Program-made: the position numbers and the translations under genes | Notes under the pieces: model-generated | What the model saw: the letters and a program-made list of their open reading frames with translations, nothing else | The model's database searches: none | What the model was told of the DNA's origin: nothing | Shown here: piece by piece, positions 33,147 through 43,864 of the stretch | Layout of the letters: every line of letters starts with the position of its first letter | How positions within the stretch are numbered: the first letter of the stretch is position 1 | Source of the DNA: Clarkia xantiana subsp. parviflora | Lineage: Eukaryota; Streptophyta; Magnoliopsida; Myrtales; Onagraceae | DNA length: 64,000 nt | Assembly: GCA_036873135.1 (NCBI GenBank) | Contig: JAPTYO010000008.1 | Location: 22,607,001-22,671,000, forward strand | Direction of reading: 5' to 3'

Positions 33147-35847
33147 ATGTCTGGTAAGGATTTCTTCCTCGTTGCTCGTATATCTTTTCCTTCATCTTTG
33201 CTTAATTCGTTCGCAATTTTCCGAAAAACCCAATGTGCCTTTCCTTGCCATGGCTGATTTCAGACAGTGGATCCAGTTCCGAGGGGAGAAAGCCCTTCAA
33301 TTTCGACTATGCTCTCAACGAGATTTCCAGCACTGCTTACGATGCAGCTCTCCGGGAGGGATGCATCACCTCTACCTGGGAACCTCGTTTCCCGTATCCT
33401 TGGCCCTGCCTCTCGAGTAACCTTGAGGTTACTCATCCCCGGAAAGGGGAGGTATTTGTCTCTACGGGGCAAATATCGGCGGGGATTCGATTCCCCTTCT
33501 GTGGCAACCTTGTCGAGATGTGCCAACACTACAAGACGCATCCAACCACTTTCTCTCCTCACGCCATCCGCCTATGGAACGCCTTACAGGTCCTCTGCTT
33601 CCGACAGAAGTGGGTTTACAGCCTTAAGCTCTTCAGAACCTTCTACGGGATGAAGTGCAACGAGGCGGGGGTTTGTGCTTTCTACCCACGGATGCCCAAG
33701 TGGAACAAGACGCAACTCGCGTTGTGCAGCTGGACCAGCGACACCTGGAAGGTGGTCAAGGGTCGGGGACTCCTGGTCGACACAGGGTCCGATAACAGTG
33801 GGTGGAAGAGGAGCTACTTCTTCATCCAAAACTCCTCGATCCCGTGGCCCCGATGGGAGGTGGAAGCGGACTCTCCTCCTGCTTACCACACCTATTCTGA
33901 TGAAGACTTCCAGACTCTTCATCTCATCCAGCTCTACCGATGGGGGGAGTCCTATACTCCCCTTGATGCCAATTCTCTCGTGGAGCGGGACCTGGTGAAT
34001 GCCGGGATCCGACTCCTCGACATAGTCTCCGGGGGTCAACTCTTCGACGGCCCCTCCAATATGGTTCCTTGGGTAACGTTTCTAACCTCTGTTTTTTACT
34101 GTTTGCAGCTAAGAAGGTATCTGTGCTGACCAATCTGATCCTTAAGCAGGGGGAGACCGATGCTGTCCGCCCTACGCGGAAGAGGAAGTCAGCCAAGAAG
34201 GCTGCTGCTCCATCGGGATCTCCTTCCGCAGAGAGGCCAAAGCGGAGCCGCGTGGAGGTGGACAAACTCTTCGATGTCCAGACTGCTGAAGAAGGTAAAA
34301 AGCTCCGCCTAGCTAATAAATCGTACATGAAGCTAGTTCCGAAGGAATTGATCCCTTCGACCATGGAGGCCCGCATCGCCGATGTCAAACGTGTCCTTCG
34401 AGGGGAAACTCCTCGTGTCCTGAAGGCGGGCTACTACAACTACCGCGGGAAGGACCAATATGTTTCCCGGCGCATCGTCTGGTGTAAGGGCCCTAACGAA
34501 CTTCCTGATTATGTTTCTGAAGCCTCCTCTCGTCCTCTAGGTGCAGGTCACTCGGGAGCTCCGTCGGGTGCTGGAGCTTCAGCAGGTGCACCACCTTCAG
34601 CAGGGGCGCCTCCTTCGGCAGGGGCACCACTTTTATCTGGTGGAGAGACCCCGACCGACGATCAATTTCGTCGGGTGGAGAACCTGGACTCCTCCGAGGA
34701 GACTGATGAGGGCGGCTCCCTTCGCCATCGTCGGAGGACGGGGCTGCCCCCCTCGCCTTCTTCACAACAGCGACAGCCGTCGCCCATCCATGACTTCACT
34801 CCTTCCCCAGCCCGGGGCGAGTCGGAGGCACGCCCCTCCACGACTCGAGTCGGCCCTTCTCCTCTCCCCCTCGACGGGAGTTTTTACAAGGTCTTGGACC
34901 CCGCACAGAAGGATGCTCCCTAGACCCCGATCCAAACGCTGCAAGGGGTCCAGCTCCGACAGGGGGACACGTACCCCGAGCTGGCTCCACATCTGCTAGC
35001 AGGCTCAATCCTGCCCACTATGAGGTATCCGATTTCCTTGGATCGGGAGGAAATCCGTCGGGATGTTCAAGAGATGTCCATGCGTCGGATAGAGGTAAGA
35101 CTTTCACTTTTCTCTCCTTCATCAATAAGACCGGCTGCTCATCTGCTAACACTTCTCTCCCTTCCTTCGCAGGAGATGGCGGATATCAACCGTTTCCTCG
35201 GGTACATCTTCGCCTTCGAGGAGGCCATGGAGCAGGAGCGGGCTAAGGGGGGCCCCACGGTTGTAGCCAAGCTTAAGGAGGATCTCGCGGCCTCCGAGTC
35301 TTCGCGGGGAAAACTGACCAAGGAGCAGGCCATCCTCGACCGAAAGACTCAGGACCTCCAAAAGCAGGTTCGCGACTTCGAGGGGCTCCTGAAGCGGGAG
35401 CGGCGGGTTGCTGAGGACAAGCTTGTCCTTGAAAAGAAGGCTCTGGAGGAGCAAATCGCGGAGGTTCCTGCGCAGTTGGTCGCGGCCGAGACCAAGGGTC
35501 GGGAGGATTATCGGGGGTCCGAAGACTTCCAGGCTGATGCAGTGAAGTTCTGCAGCGCGGAGGTGGAAAACACCCTCTTCAATGCAGTCGAGGAACTCCA
35601 CCTGGAGTATGGCGACGCCATCAACTTCGACAAGTCTCCATCTCTCGCTCCCTTCGCGAAGAAATACTTTGCCCTCTCGGAGGAGAGTGATGAGGGGAGC
35701 ACCCCCGCGGTTGTTGAAGGCATGGCGGAGCCTCCAAGTGCCGACGCCCCGATAATCGACCCTCCAGCAGCTGAACCTGTGGAGCATTCTGCCACAGATC
35801 TTGTGGACCCTGCTCCCGCTGATGCCGCCGACAAGGACCAAGCCTAA
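33147..35847 (+). pseudogene. Antisense accessory gene of element C, spliced-type, gypsy 'Transposase_28'-like
   Basis: The gene lies opposite to gag-pol, between integrase and 3' LTR. Inferred exons: 33147-33153 (ATG TCT G), 33264-34072, about 34109-35094 and 35173-35847. Introns one and three have GTAAG...TTTCAG and GTAAGA...TTCGCAG ends and join in frame; the same sites occur in D. A third, 36-41 bases at 34073, has a good branch point and acceptor but is unusually short, and only the acceptor at 34112-34113 keeps frame. Exon 2 (about 270 residues, LWNALQVLCFRQKWVYSLKLF, WKRSYFFI) resembles plant proteins annotated as putative gypsy-type transposon (Pfam Transposase_28). Exon 3 has a basic KRKSAKKAA stretch and Ala/Gly/Pro repeats (SAGAPP). 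Exon 4 is a coiled coil ending ADKDQA. A TAG at 34921-34923 breaks exon 3, so this copy is probably dead. Function unknown. Confidence 0.75.
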
Positions 35848-35959
35848 ATGCTTTATCTTTAGAGTCCTTGTATTTTTCCTCATTTTTGTAATCCTCGGGC
35901 CCTTGAGCCCTCATTAATATCAGACTATCATAGTTCTGATTTTCCATTGCACTTCTCCC

Positions 35960-36470
35960 AAGCGACTTTAACTAGGCTTACTTAAGGAGAAACTTCGACA
36001 CTTAAGATATTTTTACACATCACTTAAGACGATTTAACCACTTGCACCACCTAAGGCGACTTGATATCATGCACCACTTAAGTCGACTTTCCAACACTTA
36101 GAATAAATCTAAGAATCATGCATCACTTAAGACGACTTAATCTCGTGCATCACTTAAGACGACTTAATCTCGTGCATCACTTAAGACGACTTAATCTCGT
36201 GCACCACTTAAGGCGACTTTCCTTTCGTGCACCACTTAAGGCGACTTTTCTCGTGCACCACTCAAGGCGTCTTAACAACACTTAGAATAAATCTAAGAAT
36301 AATTTGATCGGAAGCAACCTCTTTATTCATTTATGGCATAAAATTCGCTTACATCGAATCAAACGATAAATAACTTACACCACTTAAGGCGATTTTACAT
36401 CGGGCACCACTTAAGGCGACTTTTCATCGGGCACCACTTAAGGCGACTTTTCATCAAGCATGACATTTCT
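35960..36470. repeat. 3' tandem repeats of element C
   Basis: Units of about 27 bp with CACTTAAGACGACTTAATC or CACTTAAGGCGACTT cores; three to four are nearly perfect at 36117-36220. The array separates the stop of integrase from the 3' end of the antisense gene. It includes AATAAA motifs (36102-36107 and near 36287) that could serve the antisense transcript. Confidence 0.85.
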
Positions 36471-37119
36471 TCAAGTGTTCGCCAGTGAAAGAATGCTTCA
36501 ATACTCTGCCATCGAGGTCTTCCAACTTGTACGCATTCGGAGCTGGCATCCCCACGACCTTGTAAGGTCCTTCCCATTTTGGTGACATCTTGTTGATCCG
36601 ATCCAAAAGGGTAAACTCGTTGCGACGCCAAACCAGCTCCCCGACGAAGAATTGTCGGGACTTAACTCGCCGATTGTAATACCTGGCCGTCGCCAAACGC
36701 ATTCGAGCCTGGACTTCATCGGCTTCCCGCCTCTTCTCTTCGAGCAAGTCCAAATCCAGACGTCTCATTTCATCATTCGTCAAAGGCTCATAATATCTCA
36801 TCCGATGGGATGCCACAGCTACCTCCACGGGAGCAACAGCCTCCGTGCCATAAACAAGGCCAAATGGAGTCTCCCCAATCGATCGTTTGGGTGTCGTTCT
36901 AACAGCCCAAAGCACGTTTTCCAGTTCATTCAGCCATTTGCCCTTCAAGGCATAGACCCTTTTCTTCAGGCCATCCATCACGATTTTGTTGGCTGATTCC
37001 ACCTGGCCATTAGTCTGAGCATGGTGGACATAGGATGTCCGATGCTCGATATTCAACTCCTCCAGATACTCCTTCACTTGAGCCCCGTTAAACGGTGGAC
37101 CATTGTCGCTGATCACCAC
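36454..37119 (-). pseudogene. pol: Integrase C-terminal part of element C
   Basis: It starts at ISDNGPPFNG, the second catalytic aspartate of the integrase core, includes VESANK with the catalytic glutamate, and ends with WEGPYKVV and LKHSFTGEHLKKCHA. A 1-bp deletion near 37122 (compared with D, IPKVVISDN) disconnects it from the upstream integrase. Confidence 0.9.
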
Positions 37120-37295
37120 CTAGGAATCCCGTATCTGGATACAATATGAGTCTGGAGAAACTTGACGATCTGGTTCCCCGTCGTCTTGGCCAACGCCTTA
37201 GCTTCTATCCATTTCGAAAAATAATCGATAGCCACAAGCAAATACTTACACTGACCTTGTGCTTGCGGGAGAGGTCCCACCAAGTCGATGCCCCA

Positions 37296-38960
37296 CTACG
37301 CGAAGGGCCAAGCACTCTTGATGGACGTCAGATTAGCGGCCGGAGCCACGATATTCGGGGCATACCTCTGGCACGCGTCACAGGATCGGACCAACGCCGT
37401 TGCCTCCTTGCTCATTGTAGGCCAATAATAGCCCAAGTTCGGGACTTTCCTAATAATGGATCGGGCCCCTTCGTGACAAGCCGCGACCCCTTCATGCACT
37501 TCCCTCAAGATTCGACTTGTGTCGGGCTCAGCCACACATTTCAAGTACGGAGTCGAGAACCAACCCTTTTTGTATAGCTGATTGTCCAGCATCACGTAGT
37601 TAACCGCGATCCGACGTATCCTGTCAGCTACCACTTCATTATCGGTGACTGCCCCCGTAGTCAAGTACGCGACTATCGGGGTCATCCAAGTGGGTTCTTC
37701 CTCTGATCCTGCTCCAATAGCACACACCTCCGACGGGTCGGTGGTCGACAAGATCACCTTCTCCAAGAAGTGCACCTTCTGATTTTCCTCCAGGGGTGCC
37801 CCCAAGGCAAATTTGCTCAAGGCATCTGCCTCCACGTTTTCCTCCCTCGTGATCGCCTCGATGTCGAAGCTTTTAAAGCTCTCCTTCAAGACTTTTACCT
37901 CACGAAGGTACTTTTTCATCATCGGGCTCTTCGCCTCGTATCGCCCTTGGACTTGATTCACGATCAAGCCCGCGTCACACTTCACTCTCAAGTGAGCAAC
38001 TCCCGTACCTTTGGCAATTTTCAAGCCTGTGATAAGAGCCTCATACTCAGCTTCGTTGTTCGTGGCCCTAAACGTTAAGGCTAAAGCATATCGAAGGGGC
38101 TCACCCCCGCCTGGTGGTATCAACACAAACCCTGCTCCTGATCCGTCTGAACTTGAGGAGCCATCCGTGTACATCTCCCAGGTATTTTCCTCGTTTGGCT
38201 GTTCTGATTGCTCTGCCATCTCTGGTTGTTCTGCTATCGGGACCTCCATGGTTGCCCCCTCTACAGGGCCCACTTCTTCCAGATCGGGGGCTGTAGATTC
38301 TGCTATGAAATCCGCCAACGCCTGGCCCTTAATAGCCGTTCTCGGAGCAAAGTGTATGTGAAACTCACTAAGCTCGACTGCCCATTTCACTAATCTCCCT
38401 GACGCATCAGGTCGGTTCAAAAAATGCTTCAGAGGCTGATTTGTCAACACAATGATCTCATGCGCATGGAAGTAAGGCCTCAGCTTCAACGCAAAGAGAT
38501 ACTTATCAACGGCGGGATAATTCATTTCAGATTTGGCAAACGCCTTGCTTACATAATAAACGGGAACTTGGTTACCCTCAACAACCTTCACTAACACAGA
38601 GCTAATGGCAAATTCAGAAACAGCCAAGTATAGATAGAGCGGCTCGCCTGGTATCGGTTTCGCCAACGGCGGGAGGGTGCGAAGGTGTTGCTTGAGTGCC
38701 TGGAACGCCTCTTCACACTTGGGTGTCCACTCAAACTTCTTGTTGGCCCTCATTACTTCAAAAAATGGCATAGATCGGTCACTTGCCTTGGACAGGAAGT
38801 GATTCATTGCAGCCAGTCGGCCATTCAGCACTTGCACCTCCCGATGATTTATCGGAGACTGCATCTCCTCGATCGCCCTCAGCTTCTCGGGGTTCACCTC
38901 AATTCCTCTCTGGCTTACCATAAAGCCCAAAACTTCCCCGAGTGGACTCCGAAGGCGCAC
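37296..38960 (-). CDS. pol: RT thumb, both RNase H domains and integrase N-terminus of element C
   Basis: A 554-codon frame. It starts in the RT thumb (GFMVSQRGIEVNPEK), then the first RNase H (YLYLAVSEFAISSVLVKV, VYYVSKAFAKSEMNYP, LTNQPLKHFL). The second RNase H begins near residue 250 with WEMYTDGSSSSDGSG and contains NNEAEYEALITGLKIA and ENVEADALSKFA. The integrase zinc module follows with HEGVAACHEGARS and CDACQRY. It ends at a TAG (37296-37298) where A has a glutamine codon before WGIDLVG. About 14 residues of the first RNase H (TARK region) are missing near 38480 compared with D. Confidence 0.9.
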   Translation of the reverse strand: MRLRSPLGEVLGFMVSQRGIEVNPEKLRAIEEMQSPINHREVQVLNGRLAAMNHFLSKASDRSMPFFEVMRANKKFEWTPKCEEAFQALKQHLRTLPPLAKPIPGEPLYLYLAVSEFAISSVLVKVVEGNQVPVYYVSKAFAKSEMNYPAVDKYLFALKLRPYFHAHEIIVLTNQPLKHFLNRPDASGRLVKWAVELSEFHIHFAPRTAIKGQALADFIAESTAPDLEEVGPVEGATMEVPIAEQPEMAEQSEQPNEENTWEMYTDGSSSSDGSGAGFVLIPPGGGEPLRYALALTFRATNNEAEYEALITGLKIAKGTGVAHLRVKCDAGLIVNQVQGRYEAKSPMMKKYLREVKVLKESFKSFDIEAITREENVEADALSKFALGAPLEENQKVHFLEKVILSTTDPSEVCAIGAGSEEEPTWMTPIVAYLTTGAVTDNEVVADRIRRIAVNYVMLDNQLYKKGWFSTPYLKCVAEPDTSRILREVHEGVAACHEGARSIIRKVPNLGYYWPTMSKEATALVRSCDACQRYAPNIVAPAANLTSIKSAWPFA

Positions 38961-40870
38961 TTGGTCGGGTTCAAGCGAACCTGATGAAGCCTCATCCGCT
39001 CAAACGCCGTAGCTAGGTTGTGCACATGATCCTCAGCTTGTCGGGACTTCACCAGCATATCGTCCACGTAAGCCTCCATGGTTTTCCCCAGCATATCTCC
39101 GAACAGCTTGTTCACCATCCGCTGGTAGGTTGCCCCGGCATTGATCAATCCGAAAGGCATGACATCGTAGTGATAGATGTCACTGTCGGCATAAAAGGCA
39201 GTGTGGGGAGCATCTTCCTTAGCCATCTTGATCTGATTATAGCCCGAGTACACATCCATGAAGCTCAACAACTCATGTCCCGACGTGGCATCCACCAACT
39301 GGTCGATTCTCGGGAGCGGGTAACAGTCCTTCGGGCAAGCCTTATTCAGGTCGCGGAAATCAACGCACATCCGCCACTTCCCATTGCTCTTCTTCACCAG
39401 CACTGGGTTAGCGACCCAAGTCTGGAATCGGAGCTCCTTGATAAACCCAGCATCGAGCAACCTGCCCACCTCCTGTTGGATTGCGATCCTTTTGTCTACG
39501 CCCATTGGACGCCTTTTCTGCGCGATAGGTTTGATCGCAGGATCAATCTTCAGTTCGTGCACGATCACATCGGGGCTGATTCCTGGCATGTCACTCGGGG
39601 ACCAGGCAAACAGCTCCTTGAACTCCTTCAGTAGATCGATCAATTCTCGGGCTGTCTCCTCGGTCAGAGCAGACCCAATTTTCACCTTTCTCTGAGGTCC
39701 GTCAATCTCGACCTCCTTCAAATCCTCCACGGGGGCGGGACGCCCAAACTCCTCTCTGGGATCAGCATCGGTCTGGAGGATAGTCATGGCCTCCCGTCTT
39801 TTCCTTCGGGTGGCATTAACATAGCACCTCCTGGAAGCCACCTGGTCGCCCTTGACCTCCCCAACTCCGTGGTAAGTCGGGAACTTCATCTTCTGGTGCA
39901 CAGTCGAGGCGACTGCCATCAGCGGGTTGATGGTAGATCTCCCGATAATCGCGTTATAGGTCCCCGCGGACTCAACTACCACAAACTCCACGTTCCTCCT
40001 CTCCGATTTCCACCCACTACCAAACTCCACTGGTAAGGTGATCACTCCCAGCGGATAGGAGGTAAAGCCAGAGAATCCAACCATCGGGAAGTTCACCTCC
40101 TTCAGGTCCTTCTTCGTTTTCCCCATGGCCTCCAGCGCATCCATAAACAGAATATCGGAGGAGCTCCCTCCGTCGATCAGAATCCGCTTCATCTCGTACC
40201 CATCCACGTCCAAGTTCACGACCAGAGCATCATCGTGTGGACTCTCCACACCTATCAGATCCTCCGATGAAAAGGAAATCACCATCTCTTCCTTCAAGGT
40301 CCAAGATCGGGACCTCTTATCCAACACCACAGCAGCGGGAATTCTAGAGGCATAAACCTCCCGAGAGGCTGAGGTATCACCTCCCGCAACAAATCCTCCG
40401 TGAATCACATTGATAGTGCCCCGCTTCTCCTTACGGGCACCAGAAGACTCCGGCTCGGACCTCTTCTTCTTTGGGAACCGATCGCGGGATCGGGAACGGG
40501 ACCGCGATCGGGATCGAGAACGAGATCGACACCGCTTCTCCCCGACAAACTCCTTGAGCTTCCCCTTCTGGATCAGCTTTTTGATCTCCTTCTTCAGCTC
40601 CCGACAATGATTAGTGTCGTGACCATTTGCGCGGTGAAATCGACAGTAACGATCGGTGCGGGATCCCAAAAATTCTCCTTCCTTCTTCGGGGGATACCTG
40701 GAGATACCCTGTCGTTCCATGACCGTTAACACCTCCGCCATAGAGCTGTTGAGAGGAATGTTATGGTCCTCCCACCTGTCTTTCCTCGAGGAACGCCTAT
40801 CCTCCCTTCGATAAGAGCGGCCTCGACTCCGACTGCTCTCGGATTTATCCTTCGACTTACGGTCATCCAA
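38915..40870 (-). CDS. pol: Zinc knuckle, protease and RT of element C
   Basis: This is the longest frame in the window (651 codons from the first Met). A basic region comes first, then the knuckle C76-x2-H79-x4-H84-x4-C89, an RS-rich stretch, the protease active site IDGGSSSD near 230-237 and GTYNAIIGRSTIN. The LFAWSPSDMPGISPDVIVHEL linker leads to RT with FRDLNKACPKDCYPLPRIDQL, MPFGLINAGATYQRM and the catalytic AYVDDMLVK near residue 605. All catalytic residues of protease and RT look intact. A 1-bp deletion near 38933 shifts it out of frame in the thumb. Confidence 0.93.
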   Translation of the reverse strand: MDDRKSKDKSESSRSRGRSYRREDRRSSRKDRWEDHNIPLNSSMAEVLTVMERQGISRYPPKKEGEFLGSRTDRYCRFHRANGHDTNHCRELKKEIKKLIQKGKLKEFVGEKRCRSRSRSRSRSRSRSRDRFPKKKRSEPESSGARKEKRGTINVIHGGFVAGGDTSASREVYASRIPAAVVLDKRSRSWTLKEEMVISFSSEDLIGVESPHDDALVVNLDVDGYEMKRILIDGGSSSDILFMDALEAMGKTKKDLKEVNFPMVGFSGFTSYPLGVITLPVEFGSGWKSERRNVEFVVVESAGTYNAIIGRSTINPLMAVASTVHQKMKFPTYHGVGEVKGDQVASRRCYVNATRRKRREAMTILQTDADPREEFGRPAPVEDLKEVEIDGPQRKVKIGSALTEETARELIDLLKEFKELFAWSPSDMPGISPDVIVHELKIDPAIKPIAQKRRPMGVDKRIAIQQEVGRLLDAGFIKELRFQTWVANPVLVKKSNGKWRMCVDFRDLNKACPKDCYPLPRIDQLVDATSGHELLSFMDVYSGYNQIKMAKEDAPHTAFYADSDIYHYDVMPFGLINAGATYQRMVNKLFGDMLGKTMEAYVDDMLVKSRQAEDHVHNLATAFERMRLHQVRLNPTKCAFGVHSGKFWALW

Positions 40871-40897
40871 GGGTTTGAGCGAATGCTTTCCCTTATT

Positions 40898-41998
40898 TTA
40901 CTTCGGGGTCTCAAGCTCTCCAGCGGCTATTTTCGACTCCTGGACGTCGATTTGCCGCTTCATCCTTTTCTGCAATGCTTCCATATTCCACACAGCCTTC
41001 TCAGCCACGCTGTGCATCAAGTCGGAACCGTAGGGGGCTGTTAGGTTCCGAATGAAGGTACGGATGGTCTCACCCTCCGAAATCTCCTCGTCAATCTCCG
41101 CTACGCTGGCAGTGTATCGCTGGTAATAGTGTGCCAGCGACTCATCGGTCCTCTGTACCACTTGGGCCAGTGACCTCACACTCTTCAACAGACATCGGCG
41201 ACCTTGGTACTGCTGAATAAAGCGGTCGTGCATATCAGCCCAGCAAGTGATGCACCCTGGGGGCAGACTGAAGAACCAGGTCAGGGCTCTCTCACCAAGT
41301 GTGTTCGGGACCAATGTACACACGATATCTTCATTCGGGGCTCTGCCCAGACACGCCATGAGGTGATTCTGGACATGACGAACCGGATCTCCCTCGCCAT
41401 CATACTCCTTAATCGTGGGGATACCCAGCCCTGGCGGGGCGAGGGTGTCTATTAGTCGGGGAACAAAGGGATGGGTGGATCGATCCCTCGGTTCCGACAG
41501 CAGCGGCTTCTGCTCTCCCATGCAGATGTTCACGATCTTCACCACCTGATCGGGGGTAATAGGACCATTAAGGGGAATGGTCCTATGTTGTACAGGTCCT
41601 GGCCCATCGACCACAAATCGCTCTGACTGAGCGGGCTCCTTACCCTTGTCCTGGCTCCGAGGTTGGGCCTCTTGCACATTCTGAACCTCTGCTGGTGGGG
41701 GCACTTCCTCTTGTCTCCTCGCAGCCTCTCTCCGATCTAAGAGAGCCTCCACGGCCGCCAAAAACATCGGCATGACTTCTGCCACAGCCTTCGTCAGGTC
41801 CGCATTTGGAGGAGCCTCCTGCTCCCTATTCTCTTGGTGCTAAGCAGCATCTTCGGGGACTTCGTTGTGCCCTGTCTGGGAGACCTCAGCAGGGAGATTC
41901 TGGTCCTCAGCACGCTCCGGTGGTGAATTCAGAGTCGTCCCAGCAGGATGACGGGAACCACCAGATTGTCCTTGTCTTCTTTGCTTGCCAGCCGCCAT
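40898..41998 (-). pseudogene. gag: Gag of element C
   Basis: The likely start is the ATG at 41998 (MAAGKQRRQGQSGGS), 36 bases from the primer binding site. A TAG at 41840-41842 interrupts it (D has glutamine here). Downstream the frame is open for 295 codons with PITPDQVVKIVNICMGEQKP, THPFVPRLIDTLAPPGLGIP, GERALTWFFSLPPGCITCWA and QQYQGRRCLLKSVRS, the Retrotrans_gag core. A TAA at 40898-40900 separates it from the zinc-knuckle frame. Confidence 0.88.
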
Positions 41999-42033
41999 TG
42001 AACGAGTAGAATTCATATTAGCTTTTTGTCACG

Positions 42034-42051
42034 TTCCCACAGACGGCGCCA
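42034..42051 (-). other. Primer binding site of element C
   Basis: Minus strand TGGCGCCGTCTGTGGGAA, identical to A and D, one base from the LTR. Confidence 0.82.
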
Positions 42052-42052
42052 A

Positions 42053-42749
42053 TGTTGGATCACGGTGGAACTCCGGTACGGTCTTTGGCGGCGATCCGAG
42101 CTCCTTTGCTCCACGTAATCCTGCAAGAGGGGATGGACCGGGCGGTGACCCAGAATCCCTCTCCGATGCTTAAATGAGTATCTCGTATAAACTGGCAAGA
42201 AGAAATCTCAAAGAGTCTCTATCAAAACGTAATGTGATCTGAGGTAACCTCTGCCCTTTTATAGGCGGAGAGGTACCTCAGTTACCTGGTGAACCGTTGG
42301 GGTGGTTAGCCCATATTCCGCGTATCTCGGGCACGATCCCGCCTATCTAGGCCATGATCTCGCTTATCTTGGCCACGCCCCGCGTATCTCGGCCACGGTT
42401 CGCATATTTCAGCCACGCTCCGCGTATCTCGGCCTCAACCTCTGATAGCAAGTCCCGACCAACATCGGGGACTCCAGACTTATCTCATTGTGTCACCGCT
42501 CGGGGCCCCTCGTCATCGTGACAGGGCCAATCATTCTCAGGGATTCATCATCGGGGCCTACTTAAAGGCATCTCATCGGGAGCATCCAGCTCACCTATCG
42601 GGACCGACTCTGCCGGGACCTTTCATCATCGGGACTCCCTCTGTCGGGACCCTTCGCCTTGGTCTTCTTGACCTCCATTTAGGGCCTAGTGGACCTATTC
42701 GCCGTTTCCTCGCCGTTAAAGGGCCTAACGGCCATAGCGAAACCCATCA
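42053..42749 (-). repeat. 5' LTR of element C (697 bp)
   Basis: Partner LTR next to the primer binding site. It has an extra U3 unit near 42396-42416. TATA motif at about 42257-42263 on the minus strand. Confidence 0.93.
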
Positions 42750-42946
42750 AGGAATACCGAGAATTTGATGGATAGAGGGCGCAAGAACTCGTTGATTCCG
42801 CAGAATGCCGAAGAATTGACGCAAGGTTGAGGAAAACCTATTTTTTTTCATATATCAATAATCTGAATGTAAAGAAGGCTAACATAGCTTAAATACTGAA
42901 AAGAAAAACCCTAATTCTAAGTCAAAAACCGAAACTTGCTAGTAGG

Positions 42947-43864
42947 TAGGGCTGGGCATGGTTCGGTTCTGGGTCGAACCGGTTCAGAACCGAACCGGAA
43001 CCGGATTTAAGGTTCAGCCGGTTTTCTATACCTGGCATGAACCGAACCGGTTTCACGGCTCCAGAACCAAACCATGACAGAACCGGTTCAGAACCCTTTT
43101 TTTTTTTGCTTCAAATCTTTTTTTATTTAAAGTTCTAATTACGCACCAAATTCGATAATAGACGAACAATTCATAAACTTTCAAAATATAAAGATAACCA
43201 ATCACTTCAACATAGATAGTATCGAAATCTAAATTCCAAACAATCTGATAATATAAGTTGAAATATTTAAAGCATAAATCTTGAGACTTCCACCGGTTCT
43301 CGAGAGGCGACATGCGTAGCTCAAACGTCAATAGTGCAACAAATCTATGAATGAAAAATAAATAAAAAAAGTTAGTATATGAAGTAAGTTAATCTGTTGA
43401 ACTGAACTGAGCTGTCGACGAACCCAAAATAAAAAATTCATCAAAAAATCGTTGTTGGTGATCCGAGCGAGGAAGGCATTATTAAATTGTATCAGTTGAA
43501 AGAAACAGATCGATTCAAACTCATTTAACGAAATCCTACAAAAACAATAAACGCTATAGGAAGTTAGAATTTAGGAACTCACCGTATCAAATTGGACTGG
43601 GCAAAACTCGCCGGCGATGTGGTGGACGAAGGATGGAGGTCCGGCGGGAGTGGCATCGGCAGTTCTTCAGGAGCGGCGGGAGCGGCGATGCAATTTTTTT
43701 TTTACTGGACTGAGAAACGGCTGTAGTTAAGAGTGGCATAGGGTTAATAATTTTTTTTTTTTTTTTACAACCGGTTCAAAACCGGTTCTGAACCTGTTCT
43801 GAACCGAACTAGCCGGTTCGGTTCCAGTTCGGTTCAACCAAACCGGTTTTTTTGCCCAGCCCTA
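42947..43864. mobile_element. hAT-like non-autonomous element (918 bp)
   Basis: Ends TAGGGCTGGGCA and TGCCCAGCCCTA are perfect 12-bp inverted repeats, with subterminal GGTTCGGTTC/GAACCGAACC clusters. Flanks CTAGTAGG (42939-42946) and CTAGCAGG (43865-43872) form an 8-bp duplication with one mismatch. It sits in the right LTR of E. Minus-strand ORF 43053-43331 (92 codons) shows no recognisable transposase. Confidence 0.88.

Larger units (their letters stand above)
31924..42749 (-). mobile_element. Element C: Tat-lineage LTR retrotransposon with antisense gene (10.8 kb)
   Basis: LTRs at 31924-32600 and 42053-42749 differ by about 14 substitutions and one 20-bp repeat unit by eye. The flanks GGGAA (31919-31923) and AGGAA (42750-42754) form a 5-bp duplication with one mismatch, inside the right LTR of E. 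Minus-strand order: 5' LTR, primer binding site, gag, protease, RT, RNase H, second RNase H, integrase, tandem repeats, an opposite-strand spliced-type gene (33147-35847), polypurine tract, 3' LTR. Gag-pol carries three stops and two 1-bp frameshifts and is the least damaged of the full-length elements in the window. Confidence 0.95.

Noticed and set aside
34541..34999. Plus-strand ORF of 152 codons overlapping exon 3 of the antisense gene
   Set aside because: Out-of-frame shadow of a GC-rich, repeat-rich exon; the frame at 34109-35094 is the one matching the D copy in layout.
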